This document shows positions 1-6,583 of a DNA stretch of 11,119 nt, piece by piece (position 1 is the stretch's first letter; each line of letters opens with the position of its first letter). The notes beneath the pieces are model-generated. The model did no database searches. It saw nothing but the letters and a program-made list of their open reading frames with translations, and was not told the DNA's origin. The translations under genes and the position numbers were made by a program. The DNA comes from MGOM01 sp035455265 (GTDB lineage Bacteria > Chloroflexota > Anaerolineae > Anaerolineales > E44-bin32), in NCBI GenBank assembly GCA_035455265.1, contig DATIFK010000048.1:1-11119 (forward strand), given 5' to 3'.

Positions 1-474
1 TCCCTCACGCGCGGCCGCTATGCGCTCGACTACGGCGATACGGCGCGCATGGCGCCCATCGTCAAAATGCACACCCTCGGCCACTCGTTCGTCCCTCCCG
101 CCATCCACGCCGGGGGCTTGCGCTACCACGGCATGGCGCCCCATGTGTGCGCCCTCTACGACCATGGGGACATCGAGGCCATCGCCGTGCCGCAACTCGA
201 GACGTTCGCCGCGGCCGTCACCTTCGCCCAGGCGGAGGGCATCATCCCTGCCCCCGAGTCGGCGCACGCCATCCGGGTGGCGATCGACGATGCGCTGCGA
301 TGCAAGGAGGAAGGCGTCTCGCGTGTGATCGCTTTCAACCTGTCCGGCCACGGCCACTTCGACCTGGCGGCGTACGACCATTACCTGCATGGGAGACTCG
401 AGAATTTCGAATACCCTGCCCGGGACGTCGAGCGCGCCATGGAGGACTTGCCCGAAGTACCTGTGCCGATGTAG
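1..474 (+). CDS. trpB: Tryptophan synthase beta chain, TrpB2 type (3' part only)
   Basis: This is the C-terminal 157 residues of a PLP-dependent tryptophan synthase beta chain, which condenses indole with serine in the last step of tryptophan synthesis. The frame is open from base 1, so the start lies outside the window; a full TrpB2 has about 430-460 residues. The visible part carries motifs I know from the TrpB2 subfamily: GHSFVPPAIHAGGLRYHGMAP near its start, and LSGHGHFDLAAYDHYL near its end, where the Ser-Gly loop contacts the cofactor ring. TrpB2 proteins often act without a tightly bound TrpA partner and may salvage indole, or serve as the main enzyme where TrpB1 is absent; which applies here cannot be told. 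The gene ends at TAG, 32 bases before a strong hairpin shared with the convergent DUF1059 gene. The family call is secure; the in vivo role is inferred. Confidence 0.93.
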   Translation, partial: SLTRGRYALDYGDTARMAPIVKMHTLGHSFVPPAIHAGGLRYHGMAPHVCALYDHGDIEAIAVPQLETFAAAVTFAQAEGIIPAPESAHAIRVAIDDALRCKEEGVSRVIAFNLSGHGHFDLAAYDHYLHGRLENFEYPARDVERAMEDLPEVPVPM

Positions 475-506
475 AGGCGAGCCGGGGGTGGCCCGCGAGC
501 ATACGA

Positions 507-539
507 AGATCCCCGCGAGCTTCAGGCTCGCGGGGATCT
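507..539. terminator. Strong hairpin between convergent genes
   Basis: A perfect 14-base-pair stem (507-520 with 526-539) encloses the 5-base loop TTCAG. It lies between the stop of the trpB2-type gene and the stop of the minus-strand DUF1059 gene. Neither side has a clear T tract, so classical intrinsic termination is not assured. The stem strength and the tail-to-tail placement make a two-way terminator or 3'-end stabiliser the best reading. Confidence 0.75.
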
Positions 540-555
540 CGTTGCCGTCCGATAT

Positions 556-774
556 TCAGGCGTGTTCCAGCTGTCGGTGCAGCCGCGCCGCGATCATTCG
601 CTGAGGCTCATCCAGATGGTCGAACTCGCCCTTCTCCACGTCTTGAGTCGTCAGGCGGAATCCGTGGCGCCGCCCCAGGTGCTGCACGATCTGGTCGAGG
701 GCATCCTTCCCGCCTCCGCCGCGGGCGACGTAGTCGCACCCAACGATCCCGATGTCACGACATCTCAGACTCAT
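556..774 (-). CDS. DUF1059 family small protein
   Basis: This 72-residue protein matches the DUF1059 family in its N-terminal pattern: MSLRCRDIGIVGCDYVARG, followed by a predicted helix with a conserved HLGRRHG stretch. The family is common in bacteria and archaea as small single-domain soluble proteins, and its function is unknown. Residues C5 and C14 are the two cysteines to note; whether they bind metal or form a redox pair is not established. The ATG at 774 is preferred over the longer frame to 888 because a good ribosome site, GGAGGGG, lies at 778-784 and because family members begin just before the CRD motif. The extra upstream residues look like noncoding sequence. The gene stands alone, convergent with trpB2 and divergent from the EamA transporter. 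I see no convincing promoter for it in the 274-base upstream gap. Confidence 0.88.
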   Translation of the reverse strand: MSLRCRDIGIVGCDYVARGGGGKDALDQIVQHLGRRHGFRLTTQDVEKGEFDHLDEPQRMIAARLHRQLEHA

Positions 775-1048
775 GATCCCCTCCACTGTGTTCGTGTGTG
801 TTCTTGGTACGCATCTCGATGGCAGCCCCTCCGCGCGACCCGCCGGCAAAGATCGCCAGGCGCCCCCAACTTCGAGACCCGACGGCATCCTACCCTCGAC
901 GGGGCCACACCTGGATGGACCACGGATACAGGTGCGGTACCACAGACGCTCAATCCTCGGCGGACTCTCATGCTCGTCTCATATCGCCATCGCCGGGGCC
1001 ACGTCGTATCGCGCCTCGGCCCGGGGAGCCGCTGGTAGACTCGTGGAG
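775..1048. other. Divergent intergenic spacer
   Basis: This 274-base gap separates the DUF1059 gene (leftward) from the EamA gene (rightward). At its left edge it holds the DUF1059 ribosome site and at its right edge the extended -10 box of the transporter. The transporter frame stays open back to 752, but the translation there is Arg/Pro/Ser-rich with no family resemblance, so I treat it as noncoding. I found no other convincing gene, repeat or RNA. Confidence 0.6.
1033..1041 (+). promoter_or_regulatory. Extended -10 promoter for near-leaderless EamA mRNA
   Basis: TGG followed by TAGACT (1036-1041) fits an extended -10 element with four of six matches to TATAAT. No good -35 box is visible. 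Transcription would begin about 7 bases downstream, near 1048, almost at the GTG start at 1049, giving a leaderless or near-leaderless message. The GGAG just before the GTG is too close to act as a normal ribosome site. Confidence 0.45.
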
Positions 1049-1972
1049 GTGAGCCGTCATGGAACCGCCATCCTGCAGGCCGTCTTCGTCACTTTCCTGT
1101 GGTCGACGTCCTGGGTGTTGATCAAGTTCGGTCTGGCGGGCGAACTACCGCCATTGACGTTCGCCGGGGTGCGCTACACGTTGGCCGTGGTCGCGCTGGC
1201 GCCGTGGGTACTCGCACGCCCCGAGCTGCGGGGCCGCCTACGGTCCCTGCCGCGCCGAGATCTGGGCCGCCTGGTTCTCTATGGTCTGGTCCTCTACACA
1301 GTGACCCAGGGGATGCTGTTCGTCAGCCTTTCGCTCTTGCCGGCGAATCCTGTGACGCTGGTGCTCAACCTCACGCCTCTGCTCGTCGTCGCGGCGAGCC
1401 TCAGGCGCGGGGGCGAACCGCCCACAGCGCTCCAGGCCGCCGGGGTCCTGCTGGCAGCGATCGGCACTGCGGCGTACTTCCTGCCACTGGGCACCGTAGC
1501 GCTGTCGGGGATCGGCTTGGCCGCCCTTCTGGTTTGCCTGGTGTCCAACGCCGCCTCGTCGCTTCTCGGTCGAAGCATCAACCGCGACCTCGACGTGCCT
1601 CCTCTCGGGATCACGTTCGTCAGCATGGCGGCCGGCTCGCTCGCGTTGCTCGTGACCGGTGTGGCGGTTCAAGGTGTCGGGACCTGGCGTCCCGTGGACG
1701 GGCTGATCGTGACCTGGCTCGCCGTGCTGAATACGGCGGTGACGTTCACCTTGTGGAACCGCACGCTGCGGACGCTGACGGCGGTCGAGTCCAGCATTCT
1801 CAACGGCCTGATGCTCCCTCAGATCGTCCTGTTGGCCTACCTCTTCCTGGGCGAGGCGCCGAGCCTGCGCCAGATCTTTGGCCTGGCCCTCGTCGCGCTG
1901 GGGACCATCGTCGTCCAGCTGCGGCGTCCGACGACCGCTCCCGCGCCGGCGGAAGCCGGCCTTCCCGGATGA
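1049..1972 (+). CDS. EamA/DMT-superfamily transporter
   Basis: This is a 307-residue inner-membrane protein of the drug/metabolite transporter (EamA, RhaT-like) superfamily. These carriers export or import small molecules such as amino acids or nucleobases; the substrate cannot be read from sequence. About ten hydrophobic helices are visible, arranged as two EamA repeats. Helix 1 carries the typical FLWSTSWVLIKFGL signature, repeat 1 ends around VLNLTPLLVVAA, repeat 2 starts near ALLVCLVSNAASSLLG, and the last helices contain LMLPQIVLLAYLFLGEAP, the usual end-of-family pattern. The GTG at 1049 is chosen because it gives the normal family length of about 300 residues and begins right before helix 1. 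A -10 element sits just upstream, while the longer frame to 752 adds unrelated residues. The gene stops 7 bases before the lipoprotein start, so the two are probably cotranscribed. The family call is secure; the start is likely. Confidence 0.9.
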   Translation: MSRHGTAILQAVFVTFLWSTSWVLIKFGLAGELPPLTFAGVRYTLAVVALAPWVLARPELRGRLRSLPRRDLGRLVLYGLVLYTVTQGMLFVSLSLLPANPVTLVLNLTPLLVVAASLRRGGEPPTALQAAGVLLAAIGTAAYFLPLGTVALSGIGLAALLVCLVSNAASSLLGRSINRDLDVPPLGITFVSMAAGSLALLVTGVAVQGVGTWRPVDGLIVTWLAVLNTAVTFTLWNRTLRTLTAVESSILNGLMLPQIVLLAYLFLGEAPSLRQIFGLALVALGTIVVQLRRPTTAPAPAEAGLPG

Positions 1973-1979
1973 TCCGCCC

Positions 1980-3266
1980 TTGAAGCCGGCGCCCGGTTCG
2001 AGATGGCGCCTCGGCGCAGGAGCGGCGGCGGCAGCCTTCGCGCTTTCCGCCTCCCTCGCGTCCTGCGCATCGCCGGTCGCCGCCTCGCCCACGGCTCGGC
2101 CGGCGCCGACAGCCTCTCCGACTCCCAGCCTCACCGTGGCCTTGGGTGCATGGAACATCGATTCGGCCTCCCATCGTCTGCGAGGCCTGGTGACCCTGGA
2201 GACCGGCCCTGCTTCGTCGGACGTCGTCCTGGAAGTCTCCTTCATCGGGAAGCGTGGTGAGTCGCTGGGGCACGTGACCGTACCCTTGATGAACAAGCTT
2301 CTCGTTCCGGGCGGCACGGGGTTGTTCGAGGCCGACTCATCTTCGGCGCCGCAGGTGCCTGCCATTCGGGTGCGGGTTCTCGCCAACGTCCCGTTCCCGC
2401 GTGAAGTTGGGCCGCTGGAGGCGTCGATCGTTCGGTCGGATTGGGAGGCGGGGCCCGGCGCGGTGCTGCTGGGACGGCTCACCAATCCGTCGGATCAGAC
2501 TCTCCGCGTCGAAGACCTATGGATCGTCGGTTTCGACACGTCGGACCAGCCAAGGACGATGGCCGTCGGGGTGGCGGCGGGGGACGTCCTGGAGCCGGGG
2601 GAATCGATCCCATTCCTGGCCGAGGCACTCGATGCCGTCGACGTCGATCGATGGGAGATGATGGCGCAAGGCTCGGCGACCGATTCCTCCGGACCGTCTC
2701 TCGTGGACGCCGAGGAGGTTGAATTCCAATCCGATCCCCAAGGGAATCCCTTCGTCACGGGAGTCCTGGTCAACCCGACGGACAGGCCGCGCACCACGCG
2801 TCTCTTCCTTCTGGCCACATCCAACCAGGATTGGCTCTCCGCCGGCGCCTTTGAGGTACCCGTTCCGCTGCCGCCCCATGCGGTGTGGCCCTTCTCGATC
2901 ACCAGCCTTCCCGGCCTTCCCGATCGCGCCCAGGAGGTCGACCTGGAGCCGTACGTCATCGACGGACCCGCAGAGTCAGGCGTCGTCGAGGTGACGGCTG
3001 AGGTGACTGGCTACGAGGTCATTGGAAGCCGGCTGTATTTGCGAGGAACAGTTCGAACCAAGGGGACGGACACTCTGCACCGGCCCACCGTGTTCTCCCT
3101 GCTCCGATCCTCGGAAGGAGACCTGATCACCGGCGGTTGGGCATTGGCGGCGGAGCGTCTGGAGCCGGGCGAGGTTGTGCCGTTCCTGCTGACCATCCCC
3201 GTGCCGAAGGGTGTCGACCTCGCCCTGGTGGAATACGACGTACAGGCATTCGGTGAAACCGAGTAG
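1980..3266 (+). CDS. Putative lipoprotein with four FxLYD-like repeats
   Basis: This 428-residue predicted lipoprotein has no family I can name for the whole chain. With TTG at 1980 as start, the N-terminus has Arg/Lys residues, a hydrophobic Ala/Leu run, and the lipobox LASC with Cys29 as the lipid site. A Pro/Thr/Ser/Ala linker follows to about residue 50. The rest falls into four units of about 90 residues, each with an early beta strand Gly-x-x-x-Asn/Thr and a later Leu-x-Pro-Gly-x-x-x-Phe turn: G69 with L108-F116, G165 with L204-F212, G261 with L297-F305 (PPH in place of xPG), and G356 with L394-F402. This resembles the FxLYD beta-sandwich found in surface proteins of Firmicutes and Chloroflexota. 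Anchoring on the outer face of the membrane is inferred. An upstream TTG at 1878 lies inside the transporter and is disfavoured. A weak GGAT ribosome site precedes 1980. Confidence 0.75.
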   Translation: MKPAPGSRWRLGAGAAAAAFALSASLASCASPVAASPTARPAPTASPTPSLTVALGAWNIDSASHRLRGLVTLETGPASSDVVLEVSFIGKRGESLGHVTVPLMNKLLVPGGTGLFEADSSSAPQVPAIRVRVLANVPFPREVGPLEASIVRSDWEAGPGAVLLGRLTNPSDQTLRVEDLWIVGFDTSDQPRTMAVGVAAGDVLEPGESIPFLAEALDAVDVDRWEMMAQGSATDSSGPSLVDAEEVEFQSDPQGNPFVTGVLVNPTDRPRTTRLFLLATSNQDWLSAGAFEVPVPLPPHAVWPFSITSLPGLPDRAQEVDLEPYVIDGPAESGVVEVTAEVTGYEVIGSRLYLRGTVRTKGTDTLHRPTVFSLLRSSEGDLITGGWALAAERLEPGEVVPFLLTIPVPKGVDLALVEYDVQAFGETE

Positions 3267-3287
3267 AGCTTGGAGGGGTCCCGCTCG

Positions 3288-3317
3288 TCGGCACAAATCA
3301 AACGGATTTGATATAAT
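3288..3317 (+). promoter_or_regulatory. Promoter of the 2-oxoacid dehydrogenase operon
   Basis: A perfect TATAAT at 3312-3317 is preceded, at an 18-base spacing, by TCGGCA (3288-3293), which matches four of six bases of TTGACA. The patch is markedly AT-rich against its GC-rich surroundings. Transcription would start near 3324, giving a leader of about 78 bases before the E1 alpha ATG. The lipoprotein gene ends at 3266, so this promoter separates the two units. Confidence 0.8.
3294..3312. promoter_or_regulatory. Candidate operator between -35 and -10
   Basis: Two overlapping inverted repeats fill the promoter spacer. CAAATC (3294-3299) pairs with GATTTG (3305-3310) across 5 bases. ATCAAA (3297-3302) pairs with TTTGAT (3307-3312) across CGGA. 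A dimeric repressor bound here would block polymerase. It does not match the E. coli PdhR site that I know (ATTGGTATGACCAAT). The symmetry is seen directly; the regulatory role is inferred. Confidence 0.45.
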
Positions 3318-3323
3318 TCTCGT

Positions 3324-3371
3324 GCCCCGGTGGACCGGGGCGTTCCCTTGCCCCGCACCGTTCGCGTGCGG
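3324..3371 (+). promoter_or_regulatory. Two hairpins in the dehydrogenase mRNA leader
   Basis: The leader begins with a perfect 7-pair stem, GCCCCGG (3324-3330) with CCGGGGC (3335-3341), capped by TGGA. A 6-pair stem, CCGCAC (3353-3358) with GTGCGG (3366-3371), follows. The first stem begins at the predicted transcription start, so it could protect the 5' end from decay. I recognise no riboswitch class. A GGAG ribosome site at 3393-3396 follows, 5 bases before the ATG. Confidence 0.5.
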
Positions 3372-3401
3372 CGCGGGTTAACCAGGGGAACCGGAGTCAT
3401 C

Positions 3402-4370
3402 ATGGATCGTGACGAACACGTAAGGATGTATCGAGAGATGGTCCTTGTCCGCCGCATGGAAGAGGCGGCGGCGGTGCTGTATCAGCAGGGCAAGATCGGC
3501 GGCTTCCTCCATCTCTACATCGGTCAGGAGGCCGTGTCGACCGGGATCCTGTCGGTTCGCCAACCTCAGGATCGTGTCATCACGGCCTACCGCGATCACG
3601 GCATCGCCGTCTCGTGCGGCGTCCCGGCGCAGGCGGTCATGGCCGAACTACTCGGGAAGGTCACCGGGACGTCCAAAGGCAAGGGTGGATCGATGCACCT
3701 GGCGGACGTCGGAGTGAACTTCTGGGGCGGGCACGCCATCGTCGGCGCGCATCTGCCGCTGGCGGCGGGGATGGCCCTGGCCGACAAGTACCGCCACTCG
3801 GACGCCGTGACGTTGTGCTTCTTCGGGGATGGTGCCACCAACATCGGCTACTTCCACGAGTCGCTCAACCTGTCGAAGGTCTGGCAGCTCCCGGTGTTGT
3901 GGATTTGCGAGAACAACCAATACGGCATGGGGACGGCGGTCGATCGTGCATCGGCCGTGTCCGAGATTCGCCAGAAAGCCGAGGGCTACGGCATGGCCAA
4001 CGCGCGGGTGGACGGGATGAACGTCCTGGAAGTCCGCGAGGCGGCCGAGAAGGCTCTGGCGGCGGTGCGGCAGTCCGGGCCGTTCCTGCTCGAGGTCCTC
4101 ACCTATCGCTTCCGCGGTCATTCGATGGGCGACCCGGAGCGTTACCGGACGAGCGACGAGGTGCAGCGCTGGCAGCAGGACGACCCGATTGGCGTCTACC
4201 GGCGTCACCTGTTGGATCACAAGATCGTCACCGCCAAGGCGCTGGACGCGGCGGAGGTCGAGGCCGAGGACCAGGTGGCGGCGGCGGTGCGTTTCGCTGA
4301 GGAGAGTCCCGAGCCGGCGCCTGAGGCTTTGGTTGCCGACATCTACGTCGAAGGGCCGGTTGAGCCTTGA
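3402..4370 (+). CDS. pdhA: Pyruvate dehydrogenase E1 component, alpha subunit
   Basis: This 322-residue protein is the alpha chain of a thiamine-diphosphate 2-oxoacid dehydrogenase E1. It decarboxylates the 2-oxoacid and passes the acyl group to the lipoyl arm of E2. Visible landmarks are GFLHLYIGQEAV near residue 40, SKGKGGSMHLAD near 90, the cofactor motif GDG (142-144) with ENN (170-172), CENNQYGMGT just after, and the GHSMGDPERYRTSDEV loop from about 239. The GQEAV, KGKGGSMH and NNxYGMGT wording points to pyruvate as substrate rather than branched-chain oxoacids; acetoin dehydrogenase E1 is close and not excluded. The ATG at 3402 has GGAG 5 bases upstream and gives the usual family length; earlier in-frame codons fall in the hairpin leader. 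It is the first gene of the operon, and its TGA overlaps the E1 beta TTG as TTGA. Confidence 0.93.
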   Translation: MDRDEHVRMYREMVLVRRMEEAAAVLYQQGKIGGFLHLYIGQEAVSTGILSVRQPQDRVITAYRDHGIAVSCGVPAQAVMAELLGKVTGTSKGKGGSMHLADVGVNFWGGHAIVGAHLPLAAGMALADKYRHSDAVTLCFFGDGATNIGYFHESLNLSKVWQLPVLWICENNQYGMGTAVDRASAVSEIRQKAEGYGMANARVDGMNVLEVREAAEKALAAVRQSGPFLLEVLTYRFRGHSMGDPERYRTSDEVQRWQQDDPIGVYRRHLLDHKIVTAKALDAAEVEAEDQVAAAVRFAEESPEPAPEALVADIYVEGPVEP

Positions 4371-5338
4371 CCATTTTGACGATGCGCGAGGCAATCTCCC
4401 AGGCACTGTGGGAGGAGATGGAGCGCGACGAGCGCGTCTTCATCCTCGGTGAAGAGGTCGGGGTGTGGGGGGGAACCTACGCCGTCACCAAAGGCTTCTA
4501 CGATCACTTCGGCCCCGAGCGCGTGCGCGACACGCCCATCGCCGAGAGCGTCATCGTCGGAGCGGCCAATGGCGCCGCCATAGCCGGCCTTCGCCCGGTG
4601 GCCGAGCTGATGACGATCAACTTCGCCTTCCTGGCTATGGATCAGATCGTCAATCACTCGGCCAAGCTGCGCAGCATGTTCGGCGGGCAGTTCACCGTGC
4701 CGGTCGTCATCCGGGCCGTCGGCGGCGGAGGGCGCCAGCTCGGCGCCACCCACTCGCAAACGCCAGACGTCATCTTCGCCCACTTCCCTGGCTTGAAGGT
4801 GGTCGCCCCCGGGACGCCGGCCGACGCCAAGGGCCTGCTCAAGGCGGCCATCCGAAGCGACGACCCGGTGATGTACATCGAGCACGCCACGTTGTATCAG
4901 ACGCGTGGTGAGGTGCCCGACGGCGAGTTCCTCGAGCCGATCGGGGTGTCGAAGGTGCAGCGGCAGGGCCGGGACGTGACGATCGTGACCTACTCCAAGA
5001 TGCTGCAGCTTTCGCTTCAGGCGGCCGAGCAGTTGTCCAAGGGCGGCGTGGAAGCGGAAGTCGTCGATCTTCGCACGCTGCGCCCGCTCGACATGGGGCC
5101 GGTGCTCGACTCGTTCCGGCGAACCAATCGGGCGGTCATCGTCGAGGAAGGATGGCGCTCCTTCGGCGTGGGAGCCGAGGTGGCGGCGCGCATCTACGAG
5201 GAAGCCTTCGATTACGTCGATGCCCCGATCCGCCGCGTGGCGCAGAAGGAAGTCCCCCTTCCCTACAACCGACAGCTCGAGCAGTCCGCCCTGCCCCAAG
5301 TCGAGGACATCGTCCGGGCCGTGCGAGAGGTGTTGTGA
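4367..5338 (+). CDS. pdhB: Pyruvate dehydrogenase E1 component, beta subunit
   Basis: This 323-residue protein is the beta chain that completes the E1 heterotetramer and helps form the thiamine-diphosphate site. Family landmarks are MREAISQALWEEMERDERV at the N-terminus, then GEEVGVWGGTY, TPIAESVIVGAANGAAIAG, MDQIVNHSAKLRSMFGG, and the C-terminal region with VVDLRTLRPLD and VIVEEGWRSFGVG. The length is normal for the family. The start is TTG at 4367, overlapping the E1 alpha stop as TTGA, which suggests translational coupling. It gives MTILTMREA, the usual family opening. An ATG at 4382 in the same frame would lose five residues and has no better ribosome site. The stop TGA shares its final A with the E2 ATG. 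Confidence 0.93.
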   Translation: MTILTMREAISQALWEEMERDERVFILGEEVGVWGGTYAVTKGFYDHFGPERVRDTPIAESVIVGAANGAAIAGLRPVAELMTINFAFLAMDQIVNHSAKLRSMFGGQFTVPVVIRAVGGGGRQLGATHSQTPDVIFAHFPGLKVVAPGTPADAKGLLKAAIRSDDPVMYIEHATLYQTRGEVPDGEFLEPIGVSKVQRQGRDVTIVTYSKMLQLSLQAAEQLSKGGVEAEVVDLRTLRPLDMGPVLDSFRRTNRAVIVEEGWRSFGVGAEVAARIYEEAFDYVDAPIRRVAQKEVPLPYNRQLEQSALPQVEDIVRAVREVL

Positions 5339-6567
5339 TGGCCACGGTGGTCAACATGCCGAAGCTCGGCTTTGACATGGCGGAGGGCACGCTGATCCGC
5401 TGGGTCAAAGCCGTGGGCGACACGGTCAACCGGGGCGAAGTGCTGGCCGAGATCGAGACCGACAAGGCGACGGTCGAGGTCGAGGCGCTCGACTCCGGCA
5501 CGTTGCGTCGCCAACTCGTGACCGAGGGGACGGCCGTGCCGGTGGGAACGGCGATCGCCGTCATCGGATCTCCAGACGAGTCCATCGACGCTCTTCCCGT
5601 TCCGGCGCAAGCCGCCGCGCAAGCCAAGCAGACCTCCACCGGCCCAGCGGACCAACCCGCCTCCGCCGGTCAGCCGGCCGCTGCCGCGATGCCAGCCGCA
5701 CCCGCCACCGGACCCGGTGGGGCGGTTCGAGCCTCGCCGCTGGCGCGGCGCCTGGCGCAGCAGAACGCCATGGACCTCGCCGCCGTCTCTGGGACCGGGC
5801 CGGGCGGGCGCGTCACTCGAAAGGACGTCCTGGCGGCGCTATCGGCCTCGGGAGCCTCACACGTTCCCGCTGCCAAACCCGGGGTGACCGAGCGCGTACC
5901 GCTGACCAAGCTCCGCGCCGCCATCGGGCGCCGTATGACGGCGGCGAAGCAGCAGGCGCCGCATTTCTATCTGACGGCCGACCTGGATGCCTCCGGCCTC
6001 ATGTCCCTGCGGCAGGAGGCCAACGCCTTTCTGCCCGAAGCCGAGCGCCTGTCGGTCCACGACTTCATCGTGCGGGCCGCGGCGCTTTCCCTGCGCGACT
6101 TCCCGGCCCTCAACGCCTCGTTGGACGGCGACAGCATCGTCCGGCATGGTGAGATCCACATCGGCAACGCCGTGGCGCTCGAGAGCGGGCTGTTGACGGT
6201 GGTCGTGCGCCAGGCCGACGGCAAGTCGGTGCAGGAGATTTCGCAGGAACTCAAAGCCCTTGCCGCTCGCGCCCGAGAGGGCAAGGTTCATCCCGAGGAC
6301 ATCGAGGGATCGACGTTCACGGTATCCAACCTCGGCATGTTCGACGTCGATGAGTTCACCGCCATCATCAATCCGCCCGAGGCCGCCATCCTGGCTGTTG
6401 GAGCGGTGCGCGAAGTACCCGTCGTCGACGGGGACCGCATTGTGCCGGGCAAACGCCTGAAAGTCACCCTCTCGGCTGACCATCGAGTGACCGACGGCGC
6501 CGAAGCCGCTCGCTGGCTGCAGGTTTTCCGCAAGTACATCGAGCACCCCGTCGGCCTGATCCTCTAG
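5338..6567 (+). CDS. pdhC: Dihydrolipoamide acyltransferase E2 component
   Basis: This 409-residue core enzyme of the dehydrogenase complex transfers the acyl group from its lipoyl arm to coenzyme A. One lipoyl domain covers about residues 2-78, with the lipoylation site K43 in ETDKATVEVEA. An Ala/Pro-rich hinge runs to about 129. The peripheral-subunit binding domain is at about 130-166, with VRASPLARRLAQQN and GTGPGGRVTRKDV. The acyltransferase domain runs from about 178 to the end, carrying the active-site motif HRVTDG with H382 and D386. There is a single lipoyl domain, as in many Gram-positive and Chloroflexota enzymes. The ATG shares one base with the E1 beta stop (TGATG) and has GAGAGG 7 bases upstream. 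E3, the lipoamide dehydrogenase, is not in the window and must be encoded elsewhere. Pyruvate is the likeliest substrate by context; E2 alone does not settle this. Confidence 0.93.
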   Translation: MATVVNMPKLGFDMAEGTLIRWVKAVGDTVNRGEVLAEIETDKATVEVEALDSGTLRRQLVTEGTAVPVGTAIAVIGSPDESIDALPVPAQAAAQAKQTSTGPADQPASAGQPAAAAMPAAPATGPGGAVRASPLARRLAQQNAMDLAAVSGTGPGGRVTRKDVLAALSASGASHVPAAKPGVTERVPLTKLRAAIGRRMTAAKQQAPHFYLTADLDASGLMSLRQEANAFLPEAERLSVHDFIVRAAALSLRDFPALNASLDGDSIVRHGEIHIGNAVALESGLLTVVVRQADGKSVQEISQELKALAARAREGKVHPEDIEGSTFTVSNLGMFDVDEFTAIINPPEAAILAVGAVREVPVVDGDRIVPGKRLKVTLSADHRVTDGAEAARWLQVFRKYIEHPVGLIL

Positions 6568-6583
6568 ACGACCGTCGGATTTG

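Noticed and set aside
752..1048. N-terminal extension of the EamA transporter by 99 codons
   Set aside because: It would give a 406-residue protein, far longer than the family. The extra part has no similarity or membrane segment, and a -10 box lies inside it next to the GTG at 1049.
1238..2485. 415-residue open frame on the minus strand across the transporter and lipoprotein genes
   Set aside because: The translation is Arg/Gln/Gly-rich with no family pattern. It runs antisense to two well-supported genes, as GC-rich DNA often allows.
3324..3401. Known riboswitch in the dehydrogenase leader
   Set aside because: At about 78 bases with two simple stems, it shows no conserved core of the thiamine-pyrophosphate class or any other class I can recognise.
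4343..5299. 318-residue minus-strand frame opposite E1 beta
   Set aside because: Shadow of E1 beta: the composition is His/Arg/Gly-rich and it has no ribosome site or motif.
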